Assembly: GCA_963677475.2 (NCBI GenBank)
Contig: CAXXQD010000016.1
Coordinates: 186,001 to 250,000 of the forward strand
Length of the DNA stretch: 64,000 nucleotides
Reading direction: 5' to 3'
DNA from: JABMQB01 sp963677475
Lineage (GTDB): Bacteria > Bacteroidota > Bacteroidia > Bacteroidales > Prolixibacteraceae
Below the pieces are notes generated by a model. The model ran no database searches. It saw only the letters and a program-made list of their open reading frames with translations, and had not been told where the DNA came from. Of this stretch, positions 28,405-37,148 are shown piece after piece (position 1 is the first letter of the stretch; each line of letters starts with the position of its first letter). The position numbers were made by a program, and so were the translations under genes.

Positions 28405-30000
28405 ATGTTAAAAAAAGTACCACATACGTATGTAATAATTTTCAGTTTAATTGTATTTGCAGCACTCCTAACCCATGTTTTACCGGGAGGTGAATACTCT
28501 AGAAACCTGGTAAATGTCAATGGGGTTGAACGGGAAGTAGTAGACAATCAATCCTTTCATTTTATTGAAAGCGAGCCACAATCGTGGCAAATATTCTCGG
28601 CCTTTTTCGATGGTTTTTTAAATACATCCAACATTATTGTCCTTATTTTAATGATTGGTGGCGCCTTTTGGATTATCAACGATAGCAGGGCGATTGACAT
28701 TGGTATTTATTCCTTTTTAAACAAATCACACAAACTTGAAAAATACAAACTCTTTAAGAAACTTGGTATTGACAATATCATCTTATTGTCCACCATGCTA
28801 ATTTTCAGCACTTTTGGTGCCGTATTTGGTATGAGTGAGGAAACCATTGCGTTTACCATTATTTTTGTACCGTTGGCAGTTTCAATGGGTTACGATTCAA
28901 TTGTGGGCGTTTCTTTATGTTTTGTGGCAGCAGCCCTTGGATTTGCGGGAGCAATGCTAAACCCATTTACGGTTGGAATTGCACAGGGCCTCTCCGACAT
29001 CCCTCTGTTTTCAGGTATTGAATACCGGCTTTTTAGCTGGATTGTGATTAATGCAGCCGGGTTTACTTATATCTTAATATATGCCAATAAGGTTAAAAAA
29101 AATCCACAATCATCGGTGGTTTATGAAAACGACAGCTATTGGAGAAAAAATGTAAGTGCCGATTTATTTGAAACAAAAAAGATAAAACCAGGAAGGGCAT
29201 GGATCGTTTTTGCATTGACTACCTTGGTATTGGTTCTATATTGTATAGATCGCTTATCGACCACCTTAAAAATAGGTAATAGTATTTTCACATTACCTGC
29301 ACTGCCTGTTTTAACGGGACTCTTTATTCTTACAAGTTTTCTTTCATTGCGAAAATCGGTTCATTATTTCATTATAAATATGCTACTTTTTACGGTTGGC
29401 TTTTTAATAACCGGGGTAATGGGCTATGGTTGGTATATCCTTGAAATAGCCACAATATTTATGGCATTAGGACTTATTTCCGGAGTTGCATTACGCAAAT
29501 CAGCCAATGAAATCACAAAACTGTTTCTCGACGGGGCAAAAGATATACTCCCGGCAGCAATGGTTGTTGGGCTGGCAGGTGGTATCATTGTTATTTTAAA
29601 GGACGGGCATATTCTGGACACTATTTTATTTTATGTTTCGGAAGGGCTAAGTGATTTTGGTAAGGTCGGGACCATCATTGCGATGTATTTTATTCAAACC
29701 ACCTTAAATATTTTTATTCCTTCCGGCTCAGGACAAGCAGCGCTTACCATGCCAATTATGTCACAATTTGCCGATATTGCAGGAATATCGCGTCAAGCAG
29801 TTGTTTGTGCCTTTCAATTTGGCGATGGTTTCACCAATATGATTACGCCAACTTCAGGAATATTGATTGGGGTACTGGGAATTGCAAAAATCCCTTACGA
29901 TAAATGGTTTAAATGGGCAGCACCATTTATCTTAATGCTAATTATTATCGGGTTACTATTACTTATTCCGACAGTAACCATGAATCTAAATGGATTTTGA
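28405..30000 (+). CDS. YfcC/ArcD-DcuC-type membrane carrier
   Basis: 531 residues and about 12 hydrophobic helices. Family marks are the opening VPHTYVIIFSLIVFAALLTH followed by LPGGEY, FGMSEETIAFTIIFVPLAV, GFAGAMLNPFTVGIAQGLS, and near the end FIPSGSGQAALTMPIMSQFAD and FQFGDGFTNMITPTSGILIG. The family includes proposed amino-acid or C4-dicarboxylate carriers in the inner membrane. Divergent position beside hutI-ftcD suggests import of histidine or a related amino acid, or export of a product, but substrate identity is inference. Confidence 0.87.
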   Translation: MLKKVPHTYVIIFSLIVFAALLTHVLPGGEYSRNLVNVNGVEREVVDNQSFHFIESEPQSWQIFSAFFDGFLNTSNIIVLILMIGGAFWIINDSRAIDIGIYSFLNKSHKLEKYKLFKKLGIDNIILLSTMLIFSTFGAVFGMSEETIAFTIIFVPLAVSMGYDSIVGVSLCFVAAALGFAGAMLNPFTVGIAQGLSDIPLFSGIEYRLFSWIVINAAGFTYILIYANKVKKNPQSSVVYENDSYWRKNVSADLFETKKIKPGRAWIVFALTTLVLVLYCIDRLSTTLKIGNSIFTLPALPVLTGLFILTSFLSLRKSVHYFIINMLLFTVGFLITGVMGYGWYILEIATIFMALGLISGVALRKSANEITKLFLDGAKDILPAAMVVGLAGGIIVILKDGHILDTILFYVSEGLSDFGKVGTIIAMYFIQTTLNIFIPSGSGQAALTMPIMSQFADIAGISRQAVVCAFQFGDGFTNMITPTSGILIGVLGIAKIPYDKWFKWAAPFILMLIIIGLLLLIPTVTMNLNGF

Positions 30001-30002
30001 GC

Positions 30003-30033
30003 AAAAAAAAGCCCACCTTATTACAAGGCGGGC
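30003..30033 (-). terminator. Intrinsic terminator of the ferredoxin gene
   Basis: On the minus strand GCCCGCCTT (30025-30033) pairs with AAGGTGGGC (30011-30019) through one G-T wobble, loop GTAAT, followed by eight T residues (30003-30010). Confidence 0.75.
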
Positions 30034-30058
30034 AAAATCTTTATACTGATGTGTATAA

Positions 30059-30226
30059 CTATTCAGCAGAAATTGCCTCAACCGGGCAAACTTCAGCGCA
30101 AGAACCACAATCTGTACATAAATCAGCATCGATTGTATAAATATCACCTTCAGCAATAGCTTCAACCGGACATTCATCAATACAAGTTCCGCATGCTATA
30201 CACTCATCAGAAATTACATATGCCAT
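30059..30226 (-). CDS. Small 2[4Fe-4S] ferredoxin
   Basis: 55 residues, MAYVISDECIACGTC at the start. Two clusters of the form CxxCxxCxxxCP are complete: C-IA-C-GT-C-IDE-CP and C-TD-C-GS-C-AEV-CP, the classic clostridial-type 2[4Fe-4S] ferredoxin of about 55 residues. It carries low-potential electrons in the cytoplasm. Single gene, with its own terminator just downstream. Confidence 0.95.
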   Translation of the reverse strand: MAYVISDECIACGTCIDECPVEAIAEGDIYTIDADLCTDCGSCAEVCPVEAISAE

Positions 30227-30420
30227 AACGTAGTATTTTTAAAATTTAACATATTCGTGAAAGCAAATGTACAAAGATTCAAATAAAATCAAAGTTCAAT
30301 TTTAAATAATTTGCCGCCACATATCAACAGCTTCCATATCTTACTGAATTTCTGACTTTTACAATATTCCCAAACACTTAATATTGAATTAATCTAGTTC
30401 CAGCTAACTAAGAAGTTACT

Positions 30421-31059
30421 TTACGATTGTTTCTTAAAATATTTGCACCATTCGGTAAGCCCACACTTTTTGCATTTTGGTTTTCTTGCCAGGCATACAT
30501 ATCTGCCATGTAAAATTAACCAATGGTGTGCTTTAGGAACTAGATCCAATGGTATATATTTCATTAATTGATTCTCGGTAGCCAATGGTGTTTTAGCATT
30601 GGTGCTCAATCCAATTCTTGCAGCCACCCGAAAAACATGCGTATCAACAGCCATGGCTGGTTTGTTATACACAACCGAAGCAATAACATTTGCAGTTTTT
30701 CGGCCAACCCCTGGCAACTTTTGTAAATCATCGATATCACCAGGGACTATTCCATCAAATAGCTCTAAAAGCTTATTTGCCATACCTACCAAATGTTTTG
30801 CTTTATTATTTGGGTACGAACAACTTTTGATATACTCAAAAACTTCCATTGGATCTACTTCTGCCATCTTTTGGGGAGTTGGGAACCTTTTTAACAATTC
30901 TGGAGTAATTACGTTCACTCGTTTATCAGTACACTGCGCAGATAAAATGACGGCAACAAGCAATCCAAATGGATTATCATATTCCAACTCGGTTTCTGCA
31001 ATTGGCATCTCCTTTTGGAAGTAATTTATCACATGCCTAAATAATTCTTTCTTTTGCAT
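30421..31059 (-). CDS. nth: Endonuclease III
   Basis: 212 residues, the usual length. The helix-hairpin-helix motif LPGVGRKTANVIASVVYNK contains the catalytic Lys (GRK), and VDTHVFRVAARIGL contains the catalytic Asp. The C-terminal iron-sulfur cluster loop C-x6-C-x2-C-x5-C (CLARKPKCKKCGLTEWC) is intact. It is a bifunctional DNA glycosylase and AP lyase that removes oxidised pyrimidines in base excision repair. Single gene. Confidence 0.96.
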   Translation of the reverse strand: MQKKELFRHVINYFQKEMPIAETELEYDNPFGLLVAVILSAQCTDKRVNVITPELLKRFPTPQKMAEVDPMEVFEYIKSCSYPNNKAKHLVGMANKLLELFDGIVPGDIDDLQKLPGVGRKTANVIASVVYNKPAMAVDTHVFRVAARIGLSTNAKTPLATENQLMKYIPLDLVPKAHHWLILHGRYVCLARKPKCKKCGLTEWCKYFKKQS

Positions 31060-31081
31060 AATTTTCGTTCTGTTCTTGCTT

Positions 31082-31089
31082 CAAAAATA
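31082..31089 (-). promoter_or_regulatory. -7 promoter element for nth
   Basis: On the minus strand TATTTTTG is an exact TAnnTTTG, 22 bp before the nth start. No TTG at the usual distance upstream. Confidence 0.4.
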
Positions 31090-31223
31090 GGGGTAAATGG
31101 CAAGATAATTGTAATACCAGTGTAACATTTTATGAACTTAATTGACATATGATGTAATTGAGATTATTCCATTTCTCCCCTCTATAAAGAAATGGTTTTT
31201 AATTAAGACAATTAAACAGACTT

Positions 31224-31257
31224 AAAGGCCGGTGTTGACCGGTCTTTATTATTTTTT
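31224..31257 (+). terminator. Orphan intrinsic terminator upstream of the ABC-F gene
   Basis: AAAGGCCGGT (31224-31233) pairs with ACCGGTCTTT (31238-31247) over ten positions including one G-T pair, loop GTTG, then ATTATTTTTT. No plus-strand gene precedes it. A second hairpin lies just upstream: CCATTTCT (31169-31176) with AGAAATGG (31188-31195). The pair may be a short RNA or a leader controlling the ABC-F gene. Confidence 0.7.
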
Positions 31258-31275
31258 ATCCCCATAACAATTACC

Positions 31276-31283
31276 TACTTTTG
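31276..31283 (+). promoter_or_regulatory. Possible -7 element for the ABC-F gene
   Basis: TACTTTTG matches TAnnTTTG and lies 21 bp before the ATG at 31305, downstream of the orphan terminator. No clear -33 TTG. Confidence 0.35.
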
Positions 31284-31304
31284 AGTTTTTAAATTTTGAT
31301 ATCA

Positions 31305-33173
31305 ATGATTCCATATATACAAGCTGAAAATTTATCGAAACGATTTGGCGATCTTTTATTATTTGAAAATATTTCGTTTACCATATTTCAAGATCAAAAA
31401 GTTGCGCTAATTGCTAAAAACGGCACTGGAAAAACCACACTTTTGGAAATTCTTGCTTCGAAGGATACTGCAGAAGAAGGACTAATAACGCTAACAAACA
31501 ATGTCAAAATTGGCTACTTGGAGCAAGTTCAGAGGTTTAATCCACAGCATACCGTATCAGATGAAATATTTCAATCGGACAATGAGAAACTTCAAGTAAT
31601 TCGTGAGTTTGAAATTGCAGTTGCAAACAACCGGCAGGAAGATATTTCAAATTATTCTTCTAAAATCGATTTATTGGGAGCATGGGATATTGAAGTAAGT
31701 ATTAAACAGATTCTCAGTAAATTAAAAATTACTGATTTAGATGCAAGTGTTGGAACATTAAGCGGTGGTCAACAGAAAAGACTAGCCCTTGCCAAAGTAT
31801 TGATTAATGAGCCTGATTTATTGATCATGGACGAACCCACCAACCATTTAGACCTGGATATGATAGAATGGTTGGAAATTTATTTAAAAAGGTCAAAATC
31901 AACACTGTTGATGGTTACCCATGACCGTTATTTCCTTGACCGTGTTTGCAACGAAATCATTGAAATGGACAACAACCAAATATATAGGTACACGGGAAAT
32001 TATTCGTATTACCTTGAAAAAAGGGAAGAACGGATACAGTCGTTTCAAAGCTCCGTTGAAAAAGCCCGAAACCTGCTTAAAACAGAGCTTGAATGGATGC
32101 GAAGAATGCCAAAAGCCAGGGGTACTAAAGCCAAGTCGAGAATCGATGCATTTTATGAACTAAAAGAAAAAGCAAGTCAAAGCTTGAAAGAAGATGCAAT
32201 AAACCTAAGCATTGGTTCTTCACGGTTAGGAAAAAAAATCATTGAAATTGAAGGGCTTTACAAATCATTTGACAACAAGCATTTGATAAAAGATTTTAGC
32301 TATATATTTTCAAGAAACGAAAAGATTGGATTGATTGGCGATAACGGAACGGGCAAATCTACTTTCTTGAATTTAATAACAGGATCGCTGCAAGCAGACA
32401 AAGGGAATATTGAAATTGGGCAAACCATTAATTTTGGTTATTATCGCCAAGAAGGAATACAATTCGACCCGAAGGAAAAGGTAATTGATGCAGTTACAAA
32501 AATTGCAGAATATATTGAATTTGACAATGGTAATAAGTTAACATGTTCCCAATTGCTTAACCGTTTTTTATTCCCTCCCGAAACTCAGCATTCATTTATA
32601 GAGAAACTTAGTGGTGGAGAACAACGAAGGTTATATTTGTGCACAGTATTGATGAACAACCCAAATTTTCTGATTCTGGACGAGCCAACCAACGACCTGG
32701 ATATTATGACCTTAAACGTACTGGAAGAATATTTGGTTAATTTTACAGGATGTGTGATCATCGTTTCGCATGACAGGTTTTTCATGGACAAGATTGTTGA
32801 CCACCTGTTTGTATTCGACGGAAAGGGAAAAATTAAAGATTTTCCGGGAAATTATTCGATCTATCGCGAGAAGTTGGAGATGGATAACCAAAAGCAAAAG
32901 GTTGAAAAAACCGCTAAACCAAAAATTAAAAAGGCAGTAGGTCAAACATCCTCAAAAAGAAGGCTTTCATTTAAAGAAAAACGGGAATTTGAAATTTTAG
33001 AAAAAGAAATCCCGGAACTTGAAGACCTAAGAAAAAGCATTGAAGAAGAAATAAACTCGGGGAAGCTACCGCACGATGAATTATACACAAAGTCGGAGCA
33101 ACTTGCCCAATTAAAATCGCAATTAGACGAAAAAGAATTGAGGTGGCTGGAGTTAAGTGAAATTGAAGATTAA
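31305..33173 (+). CDS. ABC-F ATPase, Uup type
   Basis: 622 residues from ATG 31305 (MIPYIQAENLSKRFGD; a TTG nine bases upstream is less likely). Two ABC domains: Walker A KNGTGKTT and GDNGTGKST, signatures LSGGQQKRLALAKVL and LSGGEQRRLYLCTVL, Walker B MDEPTNHLDLD and LDEPTNDLDIM. The interdomain linker lies at about 245-320. The C-terminal region, about 545-622, is a Lys/Glu-rich coiled coil (KEKREFEILEKEIPELED) as in Uup. Such proteins act on ribosomes and on branched DNA metabolism. It ends directly against the convergent FMN-binding gene. Confidence 0.9.
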   Translation: MIPYIQAENLSKRFGDLLLFENISFTIFQDQKVALIAKNGTGKTTLLEILASKDTAEEGLITLTNNVKIGYLEQVQRFNPQHTVSDEIFQSDNEKLQVIREFEIAVANNRQEDISNYSSKIDLLGAWDIEVSIKQILSKLKITDLDASVGTLSGGQQKRLALAKVLINEPDLLIMDEPTNHLDLDMIEWLEIYLKRSKSTLLMVTHDRYFLDRVCNEIIEMDNNQIYRYTGNYSYYLEKREERIQSFQSSVEKARNLLKTELEWMRRMPKARGTKAKSRIDAFYELKEKASQSLKEDAINLSIGSSRLGKKIIEIEGLYKSFDNKHLIKDFSYIFSRNEKIGLIGDNGTGKSTFLNLITGSLQADKGNIEIGQTINFGYYRQEGIQFDPKEKVIDAVTKIAEYIEFDNGNKLTCSQLLNRFLFPPETQHSFIEKLSGGEQRRLYLCTVLMNNPNFLILDEPTNDLDIMTLNVLEEYLVNFTGCVIIVSHDRFFMDKIVDHLFVFDGKGKIKDFPGNYSIYREKLEMDNQKQKVEKTAKPKIKKAVGQTSSKRRLSFKEKREFEILEKEIPELEDLRKSIEEEINSGKLPHDELYTKSEQLAQLKSQLDEKELRWLELSEIED

Positions 33174-33695
33174 TTATTTCATCGAGTTTCGAAAAATACT
33201 CAAGGCAACTGGAATATCTCGTGTTAACGAGCTGGCTGACTTTGTTGCGCCTGATATTGCCTGAATGTCTTTCCCATATTCTAATTTTTCGCCTTTGTAG
33301 CCAACAAACTGTTGAAGCCATTTTTTTGATGTCACTTCAGAACCATGTTCTGATCGGTACACAATAATTTTTACTTGCTCAACTTCTCCACCCTGGCTAA
33401 CAATCATTGCATAATCAAAATATTCAAACCTTCCTTTTGCAGATGTAAATAATACATACTTTCCGTTTAATTTTGATTTTGCTGCAGTGATTTTATAAAT
33501 TGAAATTTTCCTATGGGTATTTTCAACCGGTCCCCCCTCTACATTATAAGGGATCCCGGTTAAAAAAATATCCTTTTCGCCCATTATTTTTTGTGTTTTT
33601 TTCAGGGCAATATCCATCGGATAAAATTCTTGTGCAATTCCTTCCGAAAAAAGATTAACGAGCGTGTATATCAATATGCACCTGGCTAGAACCAT
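33174..33695 (-). CDS. FMN-binding domain protein (covalent flavin, exported)
   Basis: 173 residues with a short N-terminal signal (MVLARCILIYTLVNLFSEGI then AQ). The motif SGATKSASSL near the C-terminus fits the ApbE flavinylation signature SGAT-x-S/T, where the last Ser/Thr receives FMN. Such domains occur in RnfG, NqrC and periplasmic electron carriers. The start overlaps the end of the porin gene by 10 bp, so it is translated from the same message. A periplasmic or surface redox role linked to the porin is an inference. Confidence 0.8.
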   Translation of the reverse strand: MVLARCILIYTLVNLFSEGIAQEFYPMDIALKKTQKIMGEKDIFLTGIPYNVEGGPVENTHRKISIYKITAAKSKLNGKYVLFTSAKGRFEYFDYAMIVSQGGEVEQVKIIVYRSEHGSEVTSKKWLQQFVGYKGEKLEYGKDIQAISGATKSASSLTRDIPVALSIFRNSMK

Positions 33696-34858
33696 ATTCC
33701 GACACCTAAATTCAGTTGTGAAATTGCTTTATCGCTTGCCGAATTATTGAACCACTGCATATCAGCTTTTAAGACGGCACCCGATGCCAACCACCAACCA
33801 ATGCCAAAAGTGGTTTCATTCCTTTCGTAAGCCTTGTTTTTCACTAAACCGCCTGTGGTTTTCGCATGTGTATTGTAATTTTCATACCTCACAAAGGGAA
33901 CCAATTTACCAGTCTCTGTTTTGTTCGTCAATGCAAATAAATCGTAGCCTGCTTCCAAATACCAACCGTTTAAACTGCTTCCAAGGTCACTGCCAGTGAA
34001 GGCATTATATTCATCGGTGTTTTTGATCGAAGAAAGAATCACTTGGCCTTTCAGCTCAAGACCTTTTTTATTAAACCGCCCATCCAAACCAATCACTGAA
34101 ATACCAACAACTGATGAGTCTGCTTTTGCAATGCCTACATGATCATCCTTATCCAAGCCATTATATAATGAAGACTGCGAATTACCGAAATATCCGCTTA
34201 AGCCAACTTTGAAACCCGGAATTCCGTAATAATCAACTTTAGCCGAAAAATTTGGAGATGAGCTAAACGATTCCGCTCCTTTTTGGCGACCTTTTCGAAA
34301 AGCATCAGATCCCCGAAATGTACCTGAACCATTATAGCCATTAAAACCGTTCACAATGTAAAATTGATATTTTAACGATGCCGAACTTAAAGTACCAGTA
34401 AAACCAGCCCCTATTTCGCGCCATGTTGTTGGTACAATATTTTTATCGACATTAGGGCGTTCAACACCATTAAACGTAGCTGGCTCATGATATTCATTAA
34501 TAATCCCCATTGGTATTAAAACCAAACCTCCCCGAAAATTAATCCAATCTGCTAGTTGATAATTTATAAATGCTTGCTCCACATAAACCTCTTTAACATG
34601 CTCAAATTCAACCTCTGTAATAAAATTTACTTTCTCGTTAAACCTATATCCAAATAAAAGCACAAGCCTGTGAACATCTAAATTGCCATTATAATAACTA
34701 TCCGAACTTAATTTTTGGTTAAAATCAATTTGTCCATACCCTCCAATTTGAACCTTTTCTTTTGAATCAGAACTTATAAATTTTTCGCTTGTATTCTGTG
34801 AATAACTGACTGCAGAAAAAAAGATTATTGCCAAACAACTCAGTAAAATCCCCTTCAT
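33686..34858 (-). CDS. Outer-membrane porin (phosphate-selective OprO/OprP-like)
   Basis: 390 residues with a signal peptide (MKGILLSCLAIIFFSAVSYS). The mature part is strands of alternating polar and aromatic residues: GGYGQIDFNQKL, VHRLVLLFGYRFNEKVNFIT, and EPATFNGVERPNVDKNIVPT, the last being a block seen in this porin group. It ends NLGVGIWF with the terminal aromatic expected of an outer-membrane barrel. Followed by an overlapping FMN-binding gene; divergent from a Crp/Fnr-type regulator. Solute is unknown. Confidence 0.82.
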   Translation of the reverse strand: MKGILLSCLAIIFFSAVSYSQNTSEKFISSDSKEKVQIGGYGQIDFNQKLSSDSYYNGNLDVHRLVLLFGYRFNEKVNFITEVEFEHVKEVYVEQAFINYQLADWINFRGGLVLIPMGIINEYHEPATFNGVERPNVDKNIVPTTWREIGAGFTGTLSSASLKYQFYIVNGFNGYNGSGTFRGSDAFRKGRQKGAESFSSSPNFSAKVDYYGIPGFKVGLSGYFGNSQSSLYNGLDKDDHVGIAKADSSVVGISVIGLDGRFNKKGLELKGQVILSSIKNTDEYNAFTGSDLGSSLNGWYLEAGYDLFALTNKTETGKLVPFVRYENYNTHAKTTGGLVKNKAYERNETTFGIGWWLASGAVLKADMQWFNNSASDKAISQLNLGVGIWF

Positions 34859-34893
34859 TTTATTTTAATTTAAACTAAATAACAATTATTCTG

Positions 34894-34901
34894 CAAACAT
34901 A
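34894..34901 (-). promoter_or_regulatory. -7 promoter element of the porin/FMN-binding unit
   Basis: On the minus strand TATGTTTG is an exact TAnnTTTG, 36 bp before the porin ATG. No TTG at the standard distance, as expected for an activator-dependent promoter. Confidence 0.4.
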
Positions 34902-34921
34902 AATCTTCAAAACAAATTCCT

Positions 34922-34941
34922 AATCATCATTTCTTATGATT
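34922..34941. promoter_or_regulatory. Inverted repeat between porin and Crp/Fnr genes, possible operator
   Basis: AATCAT (34922-34927) and ATGATT (34936-34941) form an exact inverted repeat with an 8-base centre. It lies about 20-50 bp upstream of the porin -7 element, where an activator would bind, and 57 bp before the regulator start. That the Crp/Fnr protein binds here is inference. Confidence 0.35.
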
Positions 34942-34997
34942 TTTTAGTAAGCCAATAATTTAAAAACAATAGTATGTTGTATATTGTTAGTTGGATT

Positions 34998-35669
34998 ATG
35001 AATCATACAACAATACACGTGGATAATTTTACGAGCATATCTCACAGCTTAAAAGAGAATTTTCCATTCTTTGAACAAACCTTAATTGATCAAATTGAAC
35101 AAGAGGGCGTATATAAAATTATTGAAGAAGGAGAAGAATTAATACGCGAAGGGCAATTTATTAAAAGTTTCCCTTTGGTGCTTTCAGGATTGGTAAAAAT
35201 AAGCAGGCAAAACGAAGATGGAAACGAGCTACTTCTTTATTATTTGAAAGAAAAAGAGGTTTGCTCTATGTCGCTCACCTGTTGCTTAAGCCAGACTAAA
35301 AGCAGTGTTCATGCAATTGCCGAACAAGAATGCCAGGTTATTCTTTTAAAAACCTCATTGTTGGAAGAATGGATGAGCAGGTTCCCCACCTGGAAACAAT
35401 TTGTTATGCGGTCTGTTCAATCACGTTTTCAGGAATTAATTGAAGTTGTGGATAGCATTGCTTTTCTTAGGATGGATGAAAGGCTGATCAAACACCTCAA
35501 AGACAGACATCAATTGACTGGATTAAATACTTACCATGGGAGCCATCAGGATTTAGCATTCCAACTAAATACGTCACGGGAAGTGGTTTCTCGATTGCTT
35601 AAAAAGCTTGAAAAAGATAACCGTGTGAAGCTTGCAAGAAATTTTATTGATTATTCAGGACTTCTGTGA
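34998..35669 (+). CDS. Crp/Fnr-family transcriptional regulator
   Basis: 223 residues from ATG 34998 (an ATG at 34974 adds eight residues). The N-terminal cyclic-nucleotide-binding-like barrel (EEGEELIREGQFIKSFPLVL, LVKISRQNEDGNELLLYYL) is followed by a dimer helix and a winged helix (HQDLAFQLNTSREVVSRLLK). The segment CSMSLTCCLSQTKS carries three Cys, common in Bacteroidota members of this family, but not an Fnr-type N-terminal cluster. It is divergent from the porin/FMN-binding unit, which it may control. Ligand unknown. Confidence 0.88.
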   Translation: MNHTTIHVDNFTSISHSLKENFPFFEQTLIDQIEQEGVYKIIEEGEELIREGQFIKSFPLVLSGLVKISRQNEDGNELLLYYLKEKEVCSMSLTCCLSQTKSSVHAIAEQECQVILLKTSLLEEWMSRFPTWKQFVMRSVQSRFQELIEVVDSIAFLRMDERLIKHLKDRHQLTGLNTYHGSHQDLAFQLNTSREVVSRLLKKLEKDNRVKLARNFIDYSGLL

Positions 35670-35790
35670 CTTTTGTTACAGACCAGGTTTTGAAGAATTT
35701 ATTCATTTGTAACAGCGAAATGAATTTACTCAAAATTTATTTGCTGAGATTTTTGGGTTATAAAAATCGGTTAGTAGTTGAAGGTTGTTT

Positions 35791-35827
35791 ATGTCAGGTT
35801 CTTGTGGGAGGATCTGACATTTTTTTT
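35791..35827 (+). terminator. Intrinsic terminator after the Crp/Fnr gene
   Basis: ATGTCAG (35791-35797) pairs with CTGACAT (35814-35820), followed by seven T residues that reach the convergent tilS stop codon. Confidence 0.7.
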
Positions 35828-37148
35828 ACCCTAATTCGATCTGATAAATGTTTTTTGTTTTCGTGGTTACCTTGAACCTGTTATCAATTCTTTTTCCGAT
35901 AATCCAAACTATTTTATCGCCACTATAAAGAATAAATGTATTTTCTTTTTCTGGTATCGACATTTTTTCATCGATAAAAAAATCGCTTACTTTTTTAAAC
36001 CCCTCCATTCCCAATGGTTGAAAATACTCTCCTTTTTGCCACTTTTTGAGGAGCAACGGAAAATCAAGCTTTTCATAATCTAAACATGCAATTCGCTCAG
36101 ACGCCGGAATTTTAAAACCTTCGACGGGGATTTTTCTAACTCTAAGTTCCAAGGGCTCTATTATTTCTTCATCCTCTTTTTCGATATAAAAATTACCTGT
36201 TCCCTTCTTGCCCAGTTGTTCAAGAATGAGTTTTTTACGGTCTTTAACCAGCCGGTAATCCCATGAATAAAACACTTTCCCAGATGTTTCTTCCTTTAGG
36301 CTATCGTAAACCTCCCGAACCACGGTTGCATTAAAATGATATCGGTACAATATCTCAAACAATAATACTTTCGAATGCTTTGACTTTAATAAATTTGAGA
36401 TACTTACCTCAATCGAAGACTCCTTTTCAAAAACAACGTTTTTCTTTTCCGACTCAATGACATCACGATAAACCTGTTCAACTTCTTTTAAATGACCAAT
36501 ACTTGCAAGAATATTGGCACGCGATGCTATTGATAATTCATCAAATTTGGGCAAAATTTCATGTCGGATAAAGTTCCTCTTAAACACCAACAAGTGGTTG
36601 GATGAATCTTCCCGATAGTTTATTTCCTCTTCCGCGGCATACTTCTCAATTTCTTTTCGTGAAGCAAACAATAATGGCCGGATTATTTTTCCCATCTTTG
36701 GTTTGATGCCGGTAAGACCTTTAATGCCTGTTTTCCTGACCAGGTTTATAAAAAAGGTTTCGATCACATCGTCCTGATGATGGGCAGTTGCAATGAAATC
36801 GAAGTTATTTTCGCTCCTAATTTTTTCAAAAAAAGTATATCGTAATTCTCGGGCAGCCATCTCTATTGACACACCATTTATTTTAGCATATTCCTCTGTA
36901 TCAAAGCTTTCAAAACAATATTCAATCCCATGGCTTTGAATATACTCCATGACGAATTTCTCATCGTTATCAGATTCGTCGCCCCGCAAATTAAAATTAC
37001 AGTGCACAACGCCAAACTTGTACCCCGATTCATGGAACAAATGCAAAAGGACCATAGAGTCTATGCCACCACTCACCCCAAGAAGAATTTTTTGATCCTC
37101 CCCGAATAAATTATGAACACTAATATTTTTTAGAAAGCCAGTCAGCAT
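35826..37148 (-). CDS. tilS: tRNA(Ile)-lysidine synthase
   Basis: 440 residues from ATG 37148; a longer frame to 37178 would run into pepT. The PP-loop is ILLGVSGGIDSMVLLHL, followed by ATAHHQDDVIETFFINLVRK and GIKPKMGKIIRPLL, with a C-terminal TilS domain. It charges cytidine 34 of the AUA-reading tRNA with lysine, an essential step for isoleucine decoding. Its start codon shares a base with the pepT stop (TAATG), so translation is coupled. Confidence 0.95.
   Translation of the reverse strand: MLTGFLKNISVHNLFGEDQKILLGVSGGIDSMVLLHLFHESGYKFGVVHCNFNLRGDESDNDEKFVMEYIQSHGIEYCFESFDTEEYAKINGVSIEMAARELRYTFFEKIRSENNFDFIATAHHQDDVIETFFINLVRKTGIKGLTGIKPKMGKIIRPLLFASRKEIEKYAAEEEINYREDSSNHLLVFKRNFIRHEILPKFDELSIASRANILASIGHLKEVEQVYRDVIESEKKNVVFEKESSIEVSISNLLKSKHSKVLLFEILYRYHFNATVVREVYDSLKEETSGKVFYSWDYRLVKDRKKLILEQLGKKGTGNFYIEKEDEEIIEPLELRVRKIPVEGFKIPASERIACLDYEKLDFPLLLKKWQKGEYFQPLGMEGFKKVSDFFIDEKMSIPEKENTFILYSGDKIVWIIGKRIDNRFKVTTKTKNIYQIELG

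Noticed and set aside
30421..31059. Possible link of endonuclease III with the ABC-F gene as a DNA-repair or defence unit
   Set aside because: The two genes are divergent, each has its own control signals, and both are ordinary housekeeping families.
35666..35875. 69-codon frame after the Crp/Fnr gene
   Set aside because: It runs through the terminator hairpin and into the end of tilS; no independent support.
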